A DNA stretch of 64,000 nucleotides from Haloplanus salinarum (GCF_024498175.1 NZ_CP101823.1:1674001-1738000); one strand, 5' to 3'. Shown: positions 17,675-25,384, numbered from the stretch's first letter. The notes: generated by a model not told the origin, from the letters alone. Made by a program: numbers and translations.

Positions 17675-17758
17675 GGTGGGATGGCAGAGCGGCCTATTGC
17701 GCCTGCCTTGAAAGCAGGTAGCCTCACGGCTTCCTGGGTTCGAATCCCAGTCCCACCG
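17675..17758 (+). tRNA. tRNA-Ser (anticodon TGA)
   Basis: An 84-nt class II tRNA with acceptor GGTGGGA/TCCCACC, anticodon stem CCTGC/GCAGG around loop CTTGAAA (anticodon TGA), a long variable arm and T-arm CTGGG/CCCAG with loop TTCGAAT. The last 22 bases are duplicated 108 bp downstream, a pattern expected of an integration target. Confidence 0.96.
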
Positions 17759-17866
17759 CTTCTCCGCGAACGCTAGTGAGCGGAGAGCGGCCGCTGGGAT
17801 TCGAATCAGGGAGTGGAGCGAACGAACGTGAGCGAAACGACCGTGGTTCGAATCCCAGTCCCACCG
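17737..17866 (+). repeat. Duplicated tRNA-Ser 3' end (possible attachment-site scar)
   Basis: The 22 bases at 17737-17758 (T-arm, acceptor 3' strand and discriminator) recur exactly at 17845-17866. A third, inverted copy of the T-arm core TTCGAATCCCAG lies between them at 17794-17805 on the minus strand. A short hairpin (17761-17767 with 17780-17786) follows the tRNA. The layout suggests remnants of integration or excision at a tRNA gene; no integrase is present in the window. Confidence 0.7.
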
Positions 17867-18030
17867 GATTCCCTCGACTCGCGGCGCTCGTCTCGACCAG
17901 TCGCTGCTGTCCCGCTCGCTCGGGTACCTCGCTCGCGGGACTCCCACCGCAGTCTCGCGAACCCCACCGAGGACCGCGGCCCGTGTGACCGTTCCCCCCG
18001 ACACACGCCACCAAACAACATGAACAATAA
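17867..18030. other. Intergenic stretch, no gene seen
   Basis: Together with the repeat region this is the gap between tRNA-Ser(TGA) and the small zinc-finger gene. It holds short CTCG/CGAG-rich imperfect palindromes and ends in an A/T-rich run leading into the next promoter. No convincing ORF was found; small Arg-rich frames here lack halophilic composition. Confidence 0.5.
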
Positions 18031-18038
18031 TTATATAC
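18031..18038 (+). promoter_or_regulatory. TATA box TTATATAC for the small zinc-finger gene
   Basis: TTATATAC in an A/T-rich stretch, about 25 bp before the ATG at 18060, is one of the strongest TATA elements in the window. The spacing predicts a leaderless mRNA and supports the short ORF as a real gene. Confidence 0.65.
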
Positions 18039-18059
18039 CCGGCGGGCGTAGGGATATCC

Positions 18060-18179
18060 ATGTCGACACAGGGGTCGACCTCGGCGTCGTTGCACCGGTG
18101 CGGGTGTGGCGAGACGTTCGACTCGACGGAGGAGCTTCTCGAACACGCCCGCGAGGTACACCGGTTCACGCCGTGGTGA
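18060..18179 (+). CDS. 39-residue single C2H2-like zinc-finger protein
   Basis: The tiny protein reads MSTQGSTSASLHRCGCGETF and then STEELLEHAREVHRF, so C14, C16, H29 and H34 can form one C2H2-type zinc site. Haloarchaea encode many one-domain zinc-finger proteins under 60 residues, some affecting motility, biofilm or stress; the role here is unknown. The strong TATA box at the leaderless distance and the intact motif are the evidence that it is expressed. It stands alone between tRNA-Ser and the next gene. Confidence 0.65.
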   Translation: MSTQGSTSASLHRCGCGETFDSTEELLEHAREVHRFTPW

Positions 18180-18239
18180 CCCGCCCTCGGCGACCGGACC
18201 GAACGTAACGGCTTTGGGCCGCCCGTCCCAGGGGCCGGT

Positions 18240-18554
18240 ATGGATTGGCCACACGACCCCGACGGCGAGGAGGGAAGCGAGGGCCGGCGCAAGTACGGTC
18301 ACGCCGTCATCGCGAAGAAGGTAGACGAGGAGGAGGACTTCCCGCTCGACGTCGCGTCGTTCGTCGCGGAGTACGGCGACGACCCCGTCCGGATCGACTT
18401 CGAGACGGTCGTCTCCGTGCGCGATATCTTCGAGAACGTCGAGGCGGACGAGTTCGACGACTTCACGGAGCTCCACCGCGCTCTCGGGACGGCGATGCGC
18501 GAGAACGGCCACTGGTTCTACGAGGGCGCCGAGGAGTTCGTGGGCGACGCCTGA
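18240..18554 (+). CDS. Conserved haloarchaeal protein (DUF5785-like)
   Basis: A 104-residue, very acidic protein with the N-terminus MDWPHDPDGEEGSEGRRKYG, a short beta region (HAVIAKKV), VRIDFETVVSVRDIFENV and a C-terminal helix ending WFYEGAEEFVG. I associate this pattern with the haloarchaeal DUF5785 family, from memory only. No catalytic or metal-binding motif is visible. Length and composition are those of a real cytoplasmic halophilic protein. Confidence 0.6.
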   Translation: MDWPHDPDGEEGSEGRRKYGHAVIAKKVDEEEDFPLDVASFVAEYGDDPVRIDFETVVSVRDIFENVEADEFDDFTELHRALGTAMRENGHWFYEGAEEFVGDA

Positions 18555-18602
18555 GCGGGGCCGGCCCGGCAGCCGACCGACTGCACACGGTTCTCGGAAG
18601 CT

Positions 18603-18610
18603 TTTATAAA
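18603..18610 (+). promoter_or_regulatory. TATA box of the binding-protein gene
   Basis: TTTATAAA at this site is 23-30 bp before ATG 18633. It decides the start: the GTG at 18627 in the same frame would lie at or before the predicted transcription start. Confidence 0.6.
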
Positions 18611-18632
18611 TTATCCGAGCGTTACTGTGGGT

Positions 18633-19937
18633 ATGGTACACGATATCGGACGGCGCGAGTTCCTCGTCGGGACCGGAACGGCCGGGACCCTCGGTCTCGC
18701 GGGATGCATCGGCGGCGGTGGAAACGGCGGTGACGGCGGCGGCCCGGAGATGCTCGTCGTCATCGGCTACCCCGAGAGCGGGATCCAACTGTTCCGGGAC
18801 TACTACTCGATGGCGAGCGGCGACCACGACATCCTGGTTCCCGACGGCCTCCGCGACGGCACCATGCCCGGCCAGGTCGGCAACGACATGGAGAACGTCA
18901 TCGGGACGGCGCCCGCCGCCGGTGGCCCGAACCAGGAGGCGTTCAACTCGCTGTTCCAGGAACAGTACGGCGAGTCGCCGGGTGTGTTCACCTCCCAGTC
19001 GTACGACTCGGTCGCGATCCAGATCCTCGCCAACGCGGCGGCGGGCGAGAACGACGGCACGGCCGTCCGCGATCAGATGCGCCGGATTGCCAACCCCGGG
19101 GGCGACGAGTACGGCCCCCAGAACTTCCTCGACGCCGTCGAAGCGGCCGCCAACGGCGACGACATCAACTACCAAGGAGCCTCCAGCGCGACGAACTTCG
19201 ACGAGGCGGGCGACCCCGCCTCGGCGGCCTACTCCATCTGGGAGTTCGAGGGCGCCGACACCGAGGGCACGAGTCGGATCGAGGTCCAGAACTTCGAGGG
19301 CGAGAACCCCGAGGGCGGCGGGCCGAGCGCCGACAGCGGCCCGGGCGGGATGGGACGGACCATCGACGTCGGCATCCTCCTGCCGGAGACGGGCGACCTC
19401 GCCTCCGTGGGTGGCCCCATGATCCAGGCGGCGCAGTTGCCGGCCCGACAGGTCAACGACTCGGATCTCGACCTCGAAGTCAACGCCCAGGTCGAGGACA
19501 CCCAGACGTCGCCGTCGTCCGGCGTCACGGCGGCCGAGTCGCTCGTCAACGCCGGGATGCCGAGCGTCTGTGGGTCGGCGTCCTCGGGCGTGAACGTCCC
19601 CGTCTCACAGGAGGTGTTCATCCCCAACCAGATCGTCGGCTGTTCGCCCTCCAGTACGGCGCTCTCGGTCACCAACCTCGAGGACGACGACTACATCTTC
19701 CGGACGGCCCCGTCCGACCAGTTGCAGGGGCGCGTGATGGCACAGGTGGCTTCCGAACGACTGGGCAACTCGACGGCCGCGACGCTCTACGTCAACAACG
19801 ACTACGGCCAGCAACTCTCCGAGCGGTTCACCGGGGTGTTCGAGGACACCTTCGGCGGGACGGTCACGGATCAGGTGGCGTTCAACATCGGCGAGTCGTC
19901 GTACTCTTCGGTCATCGAGACGGCCCTGTCGAGCTAA
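18633..19937 (+). CDS. Tat lipoprotein, branched-chain amino-acid-type ABC substrate-binding protein with swapped halves
   Basis: The 434-residue protein has a Tat signal (RREFLVGTGTAG) and lipobox LAGC (C25), so it is probably exported folded and lipid-anchored. The mature part resembles LivJ/LivK (Peripla_BP_6), but the order is reversed. Residues 36-222 match the family's C-terminal half (PEMLVVIGYPESGIQLFRDYY to IEVQNFE); after a Gly/Pro-rich linker (223-241), residues 242-434 match the N-terminal half (RTIDVGILLPETGDLASVGG to SSYSSVIETALSS). In ordinary members the last segment runs straight into the first. The frame is intact throughout. The stop overlaps the convergent livF end by four bases. 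It presumably serves the adjacent livHMGF system. Confidence 0.85.
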   Translation: MVHDIGRREFLVGTGTAGTLGLAGCIGGGGNGGDGGGPEMLVVIGYPESGIQLFRDYYSMASGDHDILVPDGLRDGTMPGQVGNDMENVIGTAPAAGGPNQEAFNSLFQEQYGESPGVFTSQSYDSVAIQILANAAAGENDGTAVRDQMRRIANPGGDEYGPQNFLDAVEAAANGDDINYQGASSATNFDEAGDPASAAYSIWEFEGADTEGTSRIEVQNFEGENPEGGGPSADSGPGGMGRTIDVGILLPETGDLASVGGPMIQAAQLPARQVNDSDLDLEVNAQVEDTQTSPSSGVTAAESLVNAGMPSVCGSASSGVNVPVSQEVFIPNQIVGCSPSSTALSVTNLEDDDYIFRTAPSDQLQGRVMAQVASERLGNSTAATLYVNNDYGQQLSERFTGVFEDTFGGTVTDQVAFNIGESSYSSVIETALSS

Positions 19938-20677
19938 CCGCCGAGGAACTCCCGGCGCACCTCCTCGTCGTCGAGGAGCGTCCGCCCGTCGCCGGTAAAG
20001 CGGTTCGTCCCGTTGGCGAGGACGTAGCCCCGGTCGCACCGACGGAGCGCCTCCTTCGCGTTCTGCTCGACCATCAGGATCGCGGTCCCCGCGTCGTTGA
20101 TCTCGTCGATGCGGTCGAACATCTCGTCGACCAGATCCGGCGCCAGCCCCGCGCTCGGCTCGTCGAGGAGGAGGAGTTCCGGATCGAGCATCAGCGCCCG
20201 CCCCATCGCGAGCATCTGTCGCTGCCCGCCGCTCAGCGTACCCGCGGTCTGGGTCGATCGCTCCTCGAGGATCGGGAAGCGCTCGAACACCGCCTCGAAC
20301 CGCTCCTCGGGGACGTCGTCGAGGATGTACGCCCCCATCTCCAGGTTCTCCCGGACCGAGAGCGAGGCGAAGACGTTGTCCGACTGTGGCACGTACCCGA
20401 TCCCCTCGTAGATGATCTCCTCGGGGTCGAGCCCGGTGATGTCCGTGTCGTCGAACCGAACCGACCCGCCCATATGTGTGGTGAGGCCGAAGACGGACTT
20501 CATCACCGTCGACTTGCCGGCGCCGTTCGGCCCGACGACCGTGACGTACTCCCCGTCGCCGACGGCGAGGTCGACGCCGTCGAGGATCTGGAGGTCGCCG
20601 TAGCCCGCATCGAGGTCCTGGACGACGAGCAGATCGTCGGCGGCCGTGTCGGCGTCCACCTCCGCGTCGGCGCTCAT
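19934..20677 (-). CDS. livF: Branched-chain amino acid ABC transporter, ATP-binding protein LivF
   Basis: The 247-residue ATPase has Walker A GPNGAGKST, signature LSGGQRQM, Walker B LLLLDEPSAGLAP and a switch region in which MVEQNAKEAL replaces the usual H-loop context. The N-terminus DLDAGYGDLQILDGVDL is LivF-like. It pairs with LivG to power LivHM. The start overlaps the livG stop by four bases. Its last four bases overlap the convergent binding-protein gene, so the two transcripts must read into each other. Confidence 0.93.
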   Translation of the reverse strand: MSADAEVDADTAADDLLVVQDLDAGYGDLQILDGVDLAVGDGEYVTVVGPNGAGKSTVMKSVFGLTTHMGGSVRFDDTDITGLDPEEIIYEGIGYVPQSDNVFASLSVRENLEMGAYILDDVPEERFEAVFERFPILEERSTQTAGTLSGGQRQMLAMGRALMLDPELLLLDEPSAGLAPDLVDEMFDRIDEINDAGTAILMVEQNAKEALRRCDRGYVLANGTNRFTGDGRTLLDDEEVRREFLGG

Positions 20678-21498
20678 ACGTCACCTCCCAGGTACGCCTC
20701 GATGACCGCCTCGTCGCGTTTGACCTCCGCAGGCGTCCCCTCTGTCAGGATCCGGCCCTGGTGCATCACGATCACGTGGCGGCAGTTCTCCATGATGAGG
20801 TCCATGTCGTGTTCCACGAGCAGGAACGTGTAGCCCCGGTCCCGAAGTTCGTGGATGTGATCGAGCAGTCGGCGTTCGAGCGTGGGGTTGACCCCCGCGA
20901 AGGGTTCGTCGAGGAGCAGGACGTCCGGATCGGTCAACAGTGCACGCGCCATCTCCAGCAGTTTGCGCTGGCCGCCCGAGAGGTTACCCGCGTACTCCTC
21001 GGCGAGGTGTTCGATCTCGAAGAACTCTAGGATCTCCCACACCCGCTCCAGTAGTTCGGTCTCCTGGTCGACGACGTCCCTGCGGGCGACGGGGAGGACC
21101 GACCGCCAGAGCCGCTCGCCGCGCTGTCCCTTCGGCGCGAGCATCATGTTCTCGAGGACCGTCATCTCCTGGAGTTCGCGGGCGATCTGGAACGTCCGCA
21201 CGAGGCCGCGATCGGCGATCTCGTACGGTTCGAGCCCGGTGATATCCTCGCCGTCGAAGGTGACCGTGCCGGCGTCGGGCGTGAGCATCCCGGTGATCAG
21301 GTTGAACGTCGTCGACTTGCCGGCGCCGTTCGGCCCGATGAGACCGGTGAGGGTGCCACGCTCCACCTCGAAGGTGGCGCCGTCGACGGCGGTGATCCCG
21401 CCGAAGCGTTTGGACAGCCCCTCGACCCGGAGCGGCGTGTCGGTCACCTCGGGGCGCGAGCGACCCTCGTCGCCAGCACCGTCGGCGGCGTCACTCAT
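20674..21498 (-). CDS. livG: Branched-chain amino acid ABC transporter, ATP-binding protein LivG
   Basis: The 274-residue ATPase has GPNGAGKST, LSGGQRKLLEMARAL, LLLDEPFAGVNP and LLVEHDMDLIM. The GLVRTFQIARELQEMTVLENMMLA segment and PTLERRLLDHIHEL are LivG-specific. ATG 21498 is chosen because it sits at the end of livM (stop at 21491-21493); a longer in-frame extension upstream is Arg/Pro-rich and antisense-like. The N-terminal 25 residues are an acidic tail before LRVEGLSKRFGG. Confidence 0.93.
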   Translation of the reverse strand: MSDAADGAGDEGRSRPEVTDTPLRVEGLSKRFGGITAVDGATFEVERGTLTGLIGPNGAGKSTTFNLITGMLTPDAGTVTFDGEDITGLEPYEIADRGLVRTFQIARELQEMTVLENMMLAPKGQRGERLWRSVLPVARRDVVDQETELLERVWEILEFFEIEHLAEEYAGNLSGGQRKLLEMARALLTDPDVLLLDEPFAGVNPTLERRLLDHIHELRDRGYTFLLVEHDMDLIMENCRHVIVMHQGRILTEGTPAEVKRDEAVIEAYLGGDV

Positions 21499-22885
21499 CC
21501 GTCTCGCCCCCGCTCGCGTCGCCCGCGGGCGTCGGATCGGTGGCGACGGCGTCGGCCTCGGAGCGACCACCGTCGCCACCCTCGCCCCCACCCGCCCGAC
21601 CCATCAGCGGGATGGCAGCGGCCGTCTCCTTCCGGTGGCCGAGCATCCCCTCGGGGCGGTTGTGCATCAGCCAGATCAACACGACGCCCATGACCACGAG
21701 CTGGAGCTGACGCACGGAGTCGAGCGTGTAGAGCAGGAAGGGAACGGGATCCAGGTTCGCGACGAGCGGCGCGACCGCCGGGCCGAAACTCCCCGGGGCG
21801 TCGCCGGGCTGGAAGACGCTCGTGACGAGGTTCTGGAAGTAGAGCGGCCCCTGATAGAGGACGGCCGCGAAGACGGCGCCGCCGATGACGCTCCCGGTGT
21901 TCGAGCCCGCGCCGCCGATGATGAGTGCGATCCAGACGAAGAAGGTGAGCCGCGGCCGGAAGAAGTTGGGCGTGACGGCACCCTGTCCCATCAACCAGAG
22001 GATACCGACCAGGCCCATGAGCGCACAGCCGAGCATGAACGACGTGATCTTGAACCGACCGGTGTTCTTGCCGAGGGCGCGGGCCACGTCCTCGTCCTCC
22101 CGGATGGCCTTCAGCACGCGCCCGAACGGGGATTCGCCGGTCCGTTTCAGGAGCCAGAAGAAGCCGGCGACGACCCCGAGGAGGACGACCCCGTAGACGA
22201 GGCTGTGGACGATCGGGTCGGGGTTGTTCGGGACGACGGTGCCGACGAGGGAAACGAGGCCGCCGTAGACGCCGGCGAGGCCGAGGGCGTCGATCAGCGT
22301 CAGGAGGGGATCGGGGAAATCGAGGATGAGCCCGCTGCCGCCGCCGAAGCCGACCCGTGTCGTGTCGCCGGCGAGCGTGTAGGGGAACTGGAACCGCTGG
22401 AACGTCGAGGAGAGGAACGTAAAGCGGACGATTTCGGACATGGCGATGGTGACGATGGCGAGGTAGTCGGCCCGCAGGCGGAGCGCGGGGAGTGCGACGA
22501 CGAACCCGAGGAGGGCGGCAGCGGTCATCCCGGCCAGGATGCCGACCGGGATGGGCAGTCCGAGGCCGCCGACCTGTGCCGCACCCCCGGAGCCGTAGAG
22601 GGGCTTCGAGACGAAGGCCATCACGTAGATGCCGACGGCCATGAACCCGACGACGCCGATGTTGAACAGGCCGGTGTACCCCCAGTGGAGGTTCAAAGCG
22701 AGTGCGAGGGTGGCGAAGACGCCGATGTAGAAGGTGAGCGAGGCGAGGGAGTTCAGCTGTCCGCGGAGGCTGTAACCGAGGACGAGGCCGCTCAGGAGAT
22801 AGGCGGCGTAGATTGCCAGGATGACGACGAGGAGCTTGACCGCGTCCGCCTCCCAGAGTCGGCGGGCGGAGTCGGCGGTACTCAT
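21491..22885 (-). CDS. livM: Branched-chain amino acid ABC transporter permease LivM
   Basis: This 464-residue permease has about ten membrane helices and the cytosolic coupling loop KAIREDEDVARALGKNTGRFK, with LNLHWGYTGLFNIGVVGFMAVG near the N-terminus as in LivM. The C-terminal 60 residues are a soluble Gly/Asp-rich tail longer than in bacterial LivM. ATG 22885 overlaps the livH stop by four bases; the longer upstream frame is inside livH and is rejected. Confidence 0.92.
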   Translation of the reverse strand: MSTADSARRLWEADAVKLLVVILAIYAAYLLSGLVLGYSLRGQLNSLASLTFYIGVFATLALALNLHWGYTGLFNIGVVGFMAVGIYVMAFVSKPLYGSGGAAQVGGLGLPIPVGILAGMTAAALLGFVVALPALRLRADYLAIVTIAMSEIVRFTFLSSTFQRFQFPYTLAGDTTRVGFGGGSGLILDFPDPLLTLIDALGLAGVYGGLVSLVGTVVPNNPDPIVHSLVYGVVLLGVVAGFFWLLKRTGESPFGRVLKAIREDEDVARALGKNTGRFKITSFMLGCALMGLVGILWLMGQGAVTPNFFRPRLTFFVWIALIIGGAGSNTGSVIGGAVFAAVLYQGPLYFQNLVTSVFQPGDAPGSFGPAVAPLVANLDPVPFLLYTLDSVRQLQLVVMGVVLIWLMHNRPEGMLGHRKETAAAIPLMGRAGGGEGGDGGRSEADAVATDPTPAGDASGGETDE

Positions 22886-24027
22886 GCGGTCGACCTCCCG
22901 GAAAACAGGCCCTGGGGACGGGCCAGGAGAATGACGATCATGACGACGAAGGCGGCCGCACGGGAGAACGCGGAGGGGATCCAGAGCACCGAGACCGAGG
23001 CCGTGACGCCGATGACGAGGCCGCCGGCGATGGCGCCGTAGATGGAGCCGATGCCGCCGAGGATGACCGCGGCGAAGATCAGAAGCAGGAGCAACCAGCC
23101 GTCGTTGAACCCGAGGGTCCCCTTCCAGAGGACGAACACGTACCCGGCGACGCCGGTGAGGCCACCGCCGATGATCCACGTGGCGCGGACGACCCGTTCG
23201 GTCGGGATACCGGTGATGCGGGCCAGGTCCTCGTCGTCGGACATCGCCCGCATCGCCTTACCGAGTTTCGTCGTCTGGAGCAGGAGGTGGACGCCGAGCA
23301 TCAGCCCCGCGGTGACCGCGAGGAGCGTGACGTCGTGGGCGTCGATCCGGACCGCGCCGTCGACGAAGTACAGCGATATCTGTGGGATCGCGCCCGCGGC
23401 GGTCGTCCCGCGGACGTCGGAGCCGAAGACGAACTGGATCAGATACCGGAGAGCGAAGGCGACGCCGATGCTCGTGATGAGGAGGGTGATCCCGCTCTCG
23501 GAGCGGATCGGTTCGTAGACGACGCGGTCGAGCGCCAGCGCCAACAGGACCGTGGCGACGCCGGCGACGACGATGCCGGCGACGACCGCGACGGGCGTGG
23601 TCGTCACGCCGATGCCGAGGGCGCCGCCGAGGACGGAGCCGCCGGCGCCGACGAGGAGGAGTGACCCGACGTCGGCCCGTCCCAGCCCGGCGAGCAGGTA
23701 GGTCGTCGCCCAACCCGCGAACGCGCCGCTGGTGATGTAGTCGCCGTGCGAGAAGTTCGCGAAGTTCAGAATACTGTAGGTCATCGAGAGCCCGATACCG
23801 GCGAGACCGATCACGAGGCCGCGCATCACGCCGTCCCAGACGAGGGAGCCGAGCCGCGAGAAAGATATCGATCCCGAAATGAGCAGCCCCCAGAACAGAT
23901 CGGCGAGAAACAGGAGGCCGACCGCGACGAAGACGGCCGCCAACACCCGGTCAGCCGTCAGTCGCCACCGGCCCGTGAGCGATTCCGTGAGTCCCATTCG
24001 TCCTGTGTGGGAACGTGACATGGACAT
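22882..24027 (-). CDS. livH: Branched-chain amino acid ABC transporter permease LivH
   Basis: The 381-residue permease has about nine helices with ILNFANFSHGDYITSGAFAGW and the cytosolic loop GKAMRAMSDDEDLARITGI that contacts the ATPases. It is first of the livHMGF operon. Two in-frame ATGs (24027 and 24021) are possible and differ by two residues. No strong TATA box was seen upstream. The operon points toward the binding-protein gene rather than following it, an uncommon arrangement for this system. Confidence 0.92.
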   Translation of the reverse strand: MSMSRSHTGRMGLTESLTGRWRLTADRVLAAVFVAVGLLFLADLFWGLLISGSISFSRLGSLVWDGVMRGLVIGLAGIGLSMTYSILNFANFSHGDYITSGAFAGWATTYLLAGLGRADVGSLLLVGAGGSVLGGALGIGVTTTPVAVVAGIVVAGVATVLLALALDRVVYEPIRSESGITLLITSIGVAFALRYLIQFVFGSDVRGTTAAGAIPQISLYFVDGAVRIDAHDVTLLAVTAGLMLGVHLLLQTTKLGKAMRAMSDDEDLARITGIPTERVVRATWIIGGGLTGVAGYVFVLWKGTLGFNDGWLLLLLIFAAVILGGIGSIYGAIAGGLVIGVTASVSVLWIPSAFSRAAAFVVMIVILLARPQGLFSGRSTA

Positions 24028-24109
24028 AAACCTTTCTTTCAGGTGAGTGATAGGCGGTCGCAGGCCGCCGGGACGGAACTGACTTCGGCGGCGGCGGCGA
24101 AGGGGGGAT

Positions 24110-24595
24110 ATGTGGACGGTCGAACCGGCGGAGCCGGGCGACGCGGCGGCGGTGGCGGACCTCTGGGTGGCGCTGGCGAGCGACCAGCGACGGCACGGGT
24201 CGCATCTCCGCGCCGCGGCGAACCGGGAGCCGATCAGGGCGGCGATGGCGCGGGCCGCGGCCGACGACCGACTCGACGTGGCCCGCGACGGCGGCGATAT
24301 CGTCGGCTTCGTTCACTACGCCGTCGAACGGGGCTCGCTCGTCCAGGACCTGACCCGCGGCGTCGTCAACGACCTCTACGTCGTTCCGGAGCGGCGGAGC
24401 GAGGGCATCGGGACCTCCCTGCTCGACGCCGCGGAGGCGACGCTCCGTGATCGGGGGGCCGACACCGTCAGCGTGGAGGCACTGGCGGACAACGAGCGGG
24501 CGATCCGACTGTACGAACGGCGGGGCTACCGTCCACACCGCGTCGAGTTCGAGCGTGAGGTCGAAAACGATAAACGCTCCCGCGGGGACCGATAA
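24110..24595 (+). CDS. GNAT-family N-acetyltransferase
   Basis: The 161-residue protein has the GNAT order: N-terminal strand and helices, VNDLYVVPERRSEGIGTSLLDAAEATLRDRG (the acetyl-CoA pyrophosphate loop is RRSEGIG) and AIRLYERRGYRPHRVEFER at the end. It transfers an acetyl group from acetyl-CoA to an amine, but the acceptor is unknown. It is divergent from livH by about 80 bp and followed 11 bp later by tRNA-Thr. Confidence 0.8.
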   Translation: MWTVEPAEPGDAAAVADLWVALASDQRRHGSHLRAAANREPIRAAMARAAADDRLDVARDGGDIVGFVHYAVERGSLVQDLTRGVVNDLYVVPERRSEGIGTSLLDAAEATLRDRGADTVSVEALADNERAIRLYERRGYRPHRVEFEREVENDKRSRGDR

Positions 24596-24606
24596 CCCGT
24601 CGGCGC

Positions 24607-24680
24607 GCCAGGGGAGCATGGGCGGTTCATGCACTCGACTTGTAATCGAGATTTCGTGGGTTCAAATCCCACCCCTGGCT
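24607..24680 (+). tRNA. tRNA-Thr (anticodon TGT)
   Basis: A 74-nt tRNA with acceptor GCCAGGG/CCCTGGC, D-stem GCAT/ATGC, anticodon stem CTCGA/TCGAG with loop CTTGTAA (anticodon TGT), T-stem GTGGG/CCCAC with loop TTCAAAT and discriminator T. By this alignment position 8 is G rather than the nearly universal T/U, and position 14 is G rather than A. Confidence 0.95.
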
Positions 24681-25384
24681 CCTGACACCTTCTCCGAGGC
24701 GACGCGGCGAACGGCGGGCCGCCCCGTCGTCGATTCCGAGCGATGCCACGAGTCACGGCGAGCGTCGGGTGAGGGCTCGACCGGAGAGACGGCACGGATC
24801 ACGTTCGCCGGCATACGGAATACCGGGCACGACGTGGGCCGAAAAATGACGGCACCGATGCCGTCGGGAGCGGGACGGCGCAGTGACGGGATCGGCGGCA
24901 CGCGGAGGGGGTGGCGAGGCCCTGACGTGCCGCCGAGAGGCGGATGCGATGACTGGAGGCCGACGTGACGTCCGAACGATGTGACGGGACTGGCCCCGTC
25001 AAACAAGTTGACTCGACGACACTAATACCCCGATAGTTTCGAAGATACTCACAACGAACCGACCGAACGGCGGACTGCACCGACCCGTCGGATCTGGGCG
25101 GGCCGCGTTCGTGGACCGGTGCCGGCCGACAGTAGTCCCCCGGCCACGGAGTCCGAGCGAGCGACGGTGTCGGCGGGGCCGGTGTCGGCACGGGGAGACG
25201 GTAACACGGCTTTCGTGAGCAGGGTGGACGTTCCGGATCACGATGCGGGCATGTCGCATCGGCGGGTGCCATCCGCCCCAGGGCCTGCCGGCACCGACCG
25301 TCTCCCCCATCAATCGTTCAGTTCAACTGACTTATATTTCGGGGCGAGGAGGTCGTCGGCCGAGCAGGGCCGCGTGATATGGCG
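24681..25384. other. 704-bp gap with no convincing gene
   Basis: Frames on both strands are Arg/Pro/His-rich and lack the acidic composition of neighbouring genes. An A/T-richer patch lies near 25000-25065. Near the right end there is a 13-bp palindrome followed by a TATA-like element (25319-25338, listed separately). The stretch may hold an untranslated RNA or decayed sequence. Confidence 0.5.
25319..25338. promoter_or_regulatory. Orphan palindrome plus TATA-like element
   Basis: TCAGTTCAACTGA (25319-25331) is a 13-bp palindrome around a central C and is followed at once by a TATA-like run. On the minus strand the run reads AAATATAAG, and an ATG at 25310 lies at the leaderless distance, but the resulting 103-codon frame is Arg/His-rich. 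The real product may be an RNA. Confidence 0.35.

Noticed and set aside
18633-19937. The swapped binding-protein halves as a simple frameshift or pseudogene
   Set aside because: Both halves are in one intact frame, with signal peptide and linker preserved, so a frameshift cannot explain the order; an assembly error is kept as the main alternative.
20882-23041. A 719-codon plus-strand frame opposite livG and livM
   Set aside because: Arg/Glu-rich composition and exact opposition to transporter genes with clear motifs mark it as a shadow frame.
21491-23179. Extended LivM of 562 residues
   Set aside because: The extra N-terminal part lies inside livH and is Arg/His-rich; the ATG at 22885 overlaps the livH stop and gives a normal LivM start.
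24799-25272. Possible 157-codon minus-strand gene in the large gap
   Set aside because: Composition is Arg/Pro/Ser/Cys-rich and unlike halophilic proteins; there is no motif or promoter in the right position.
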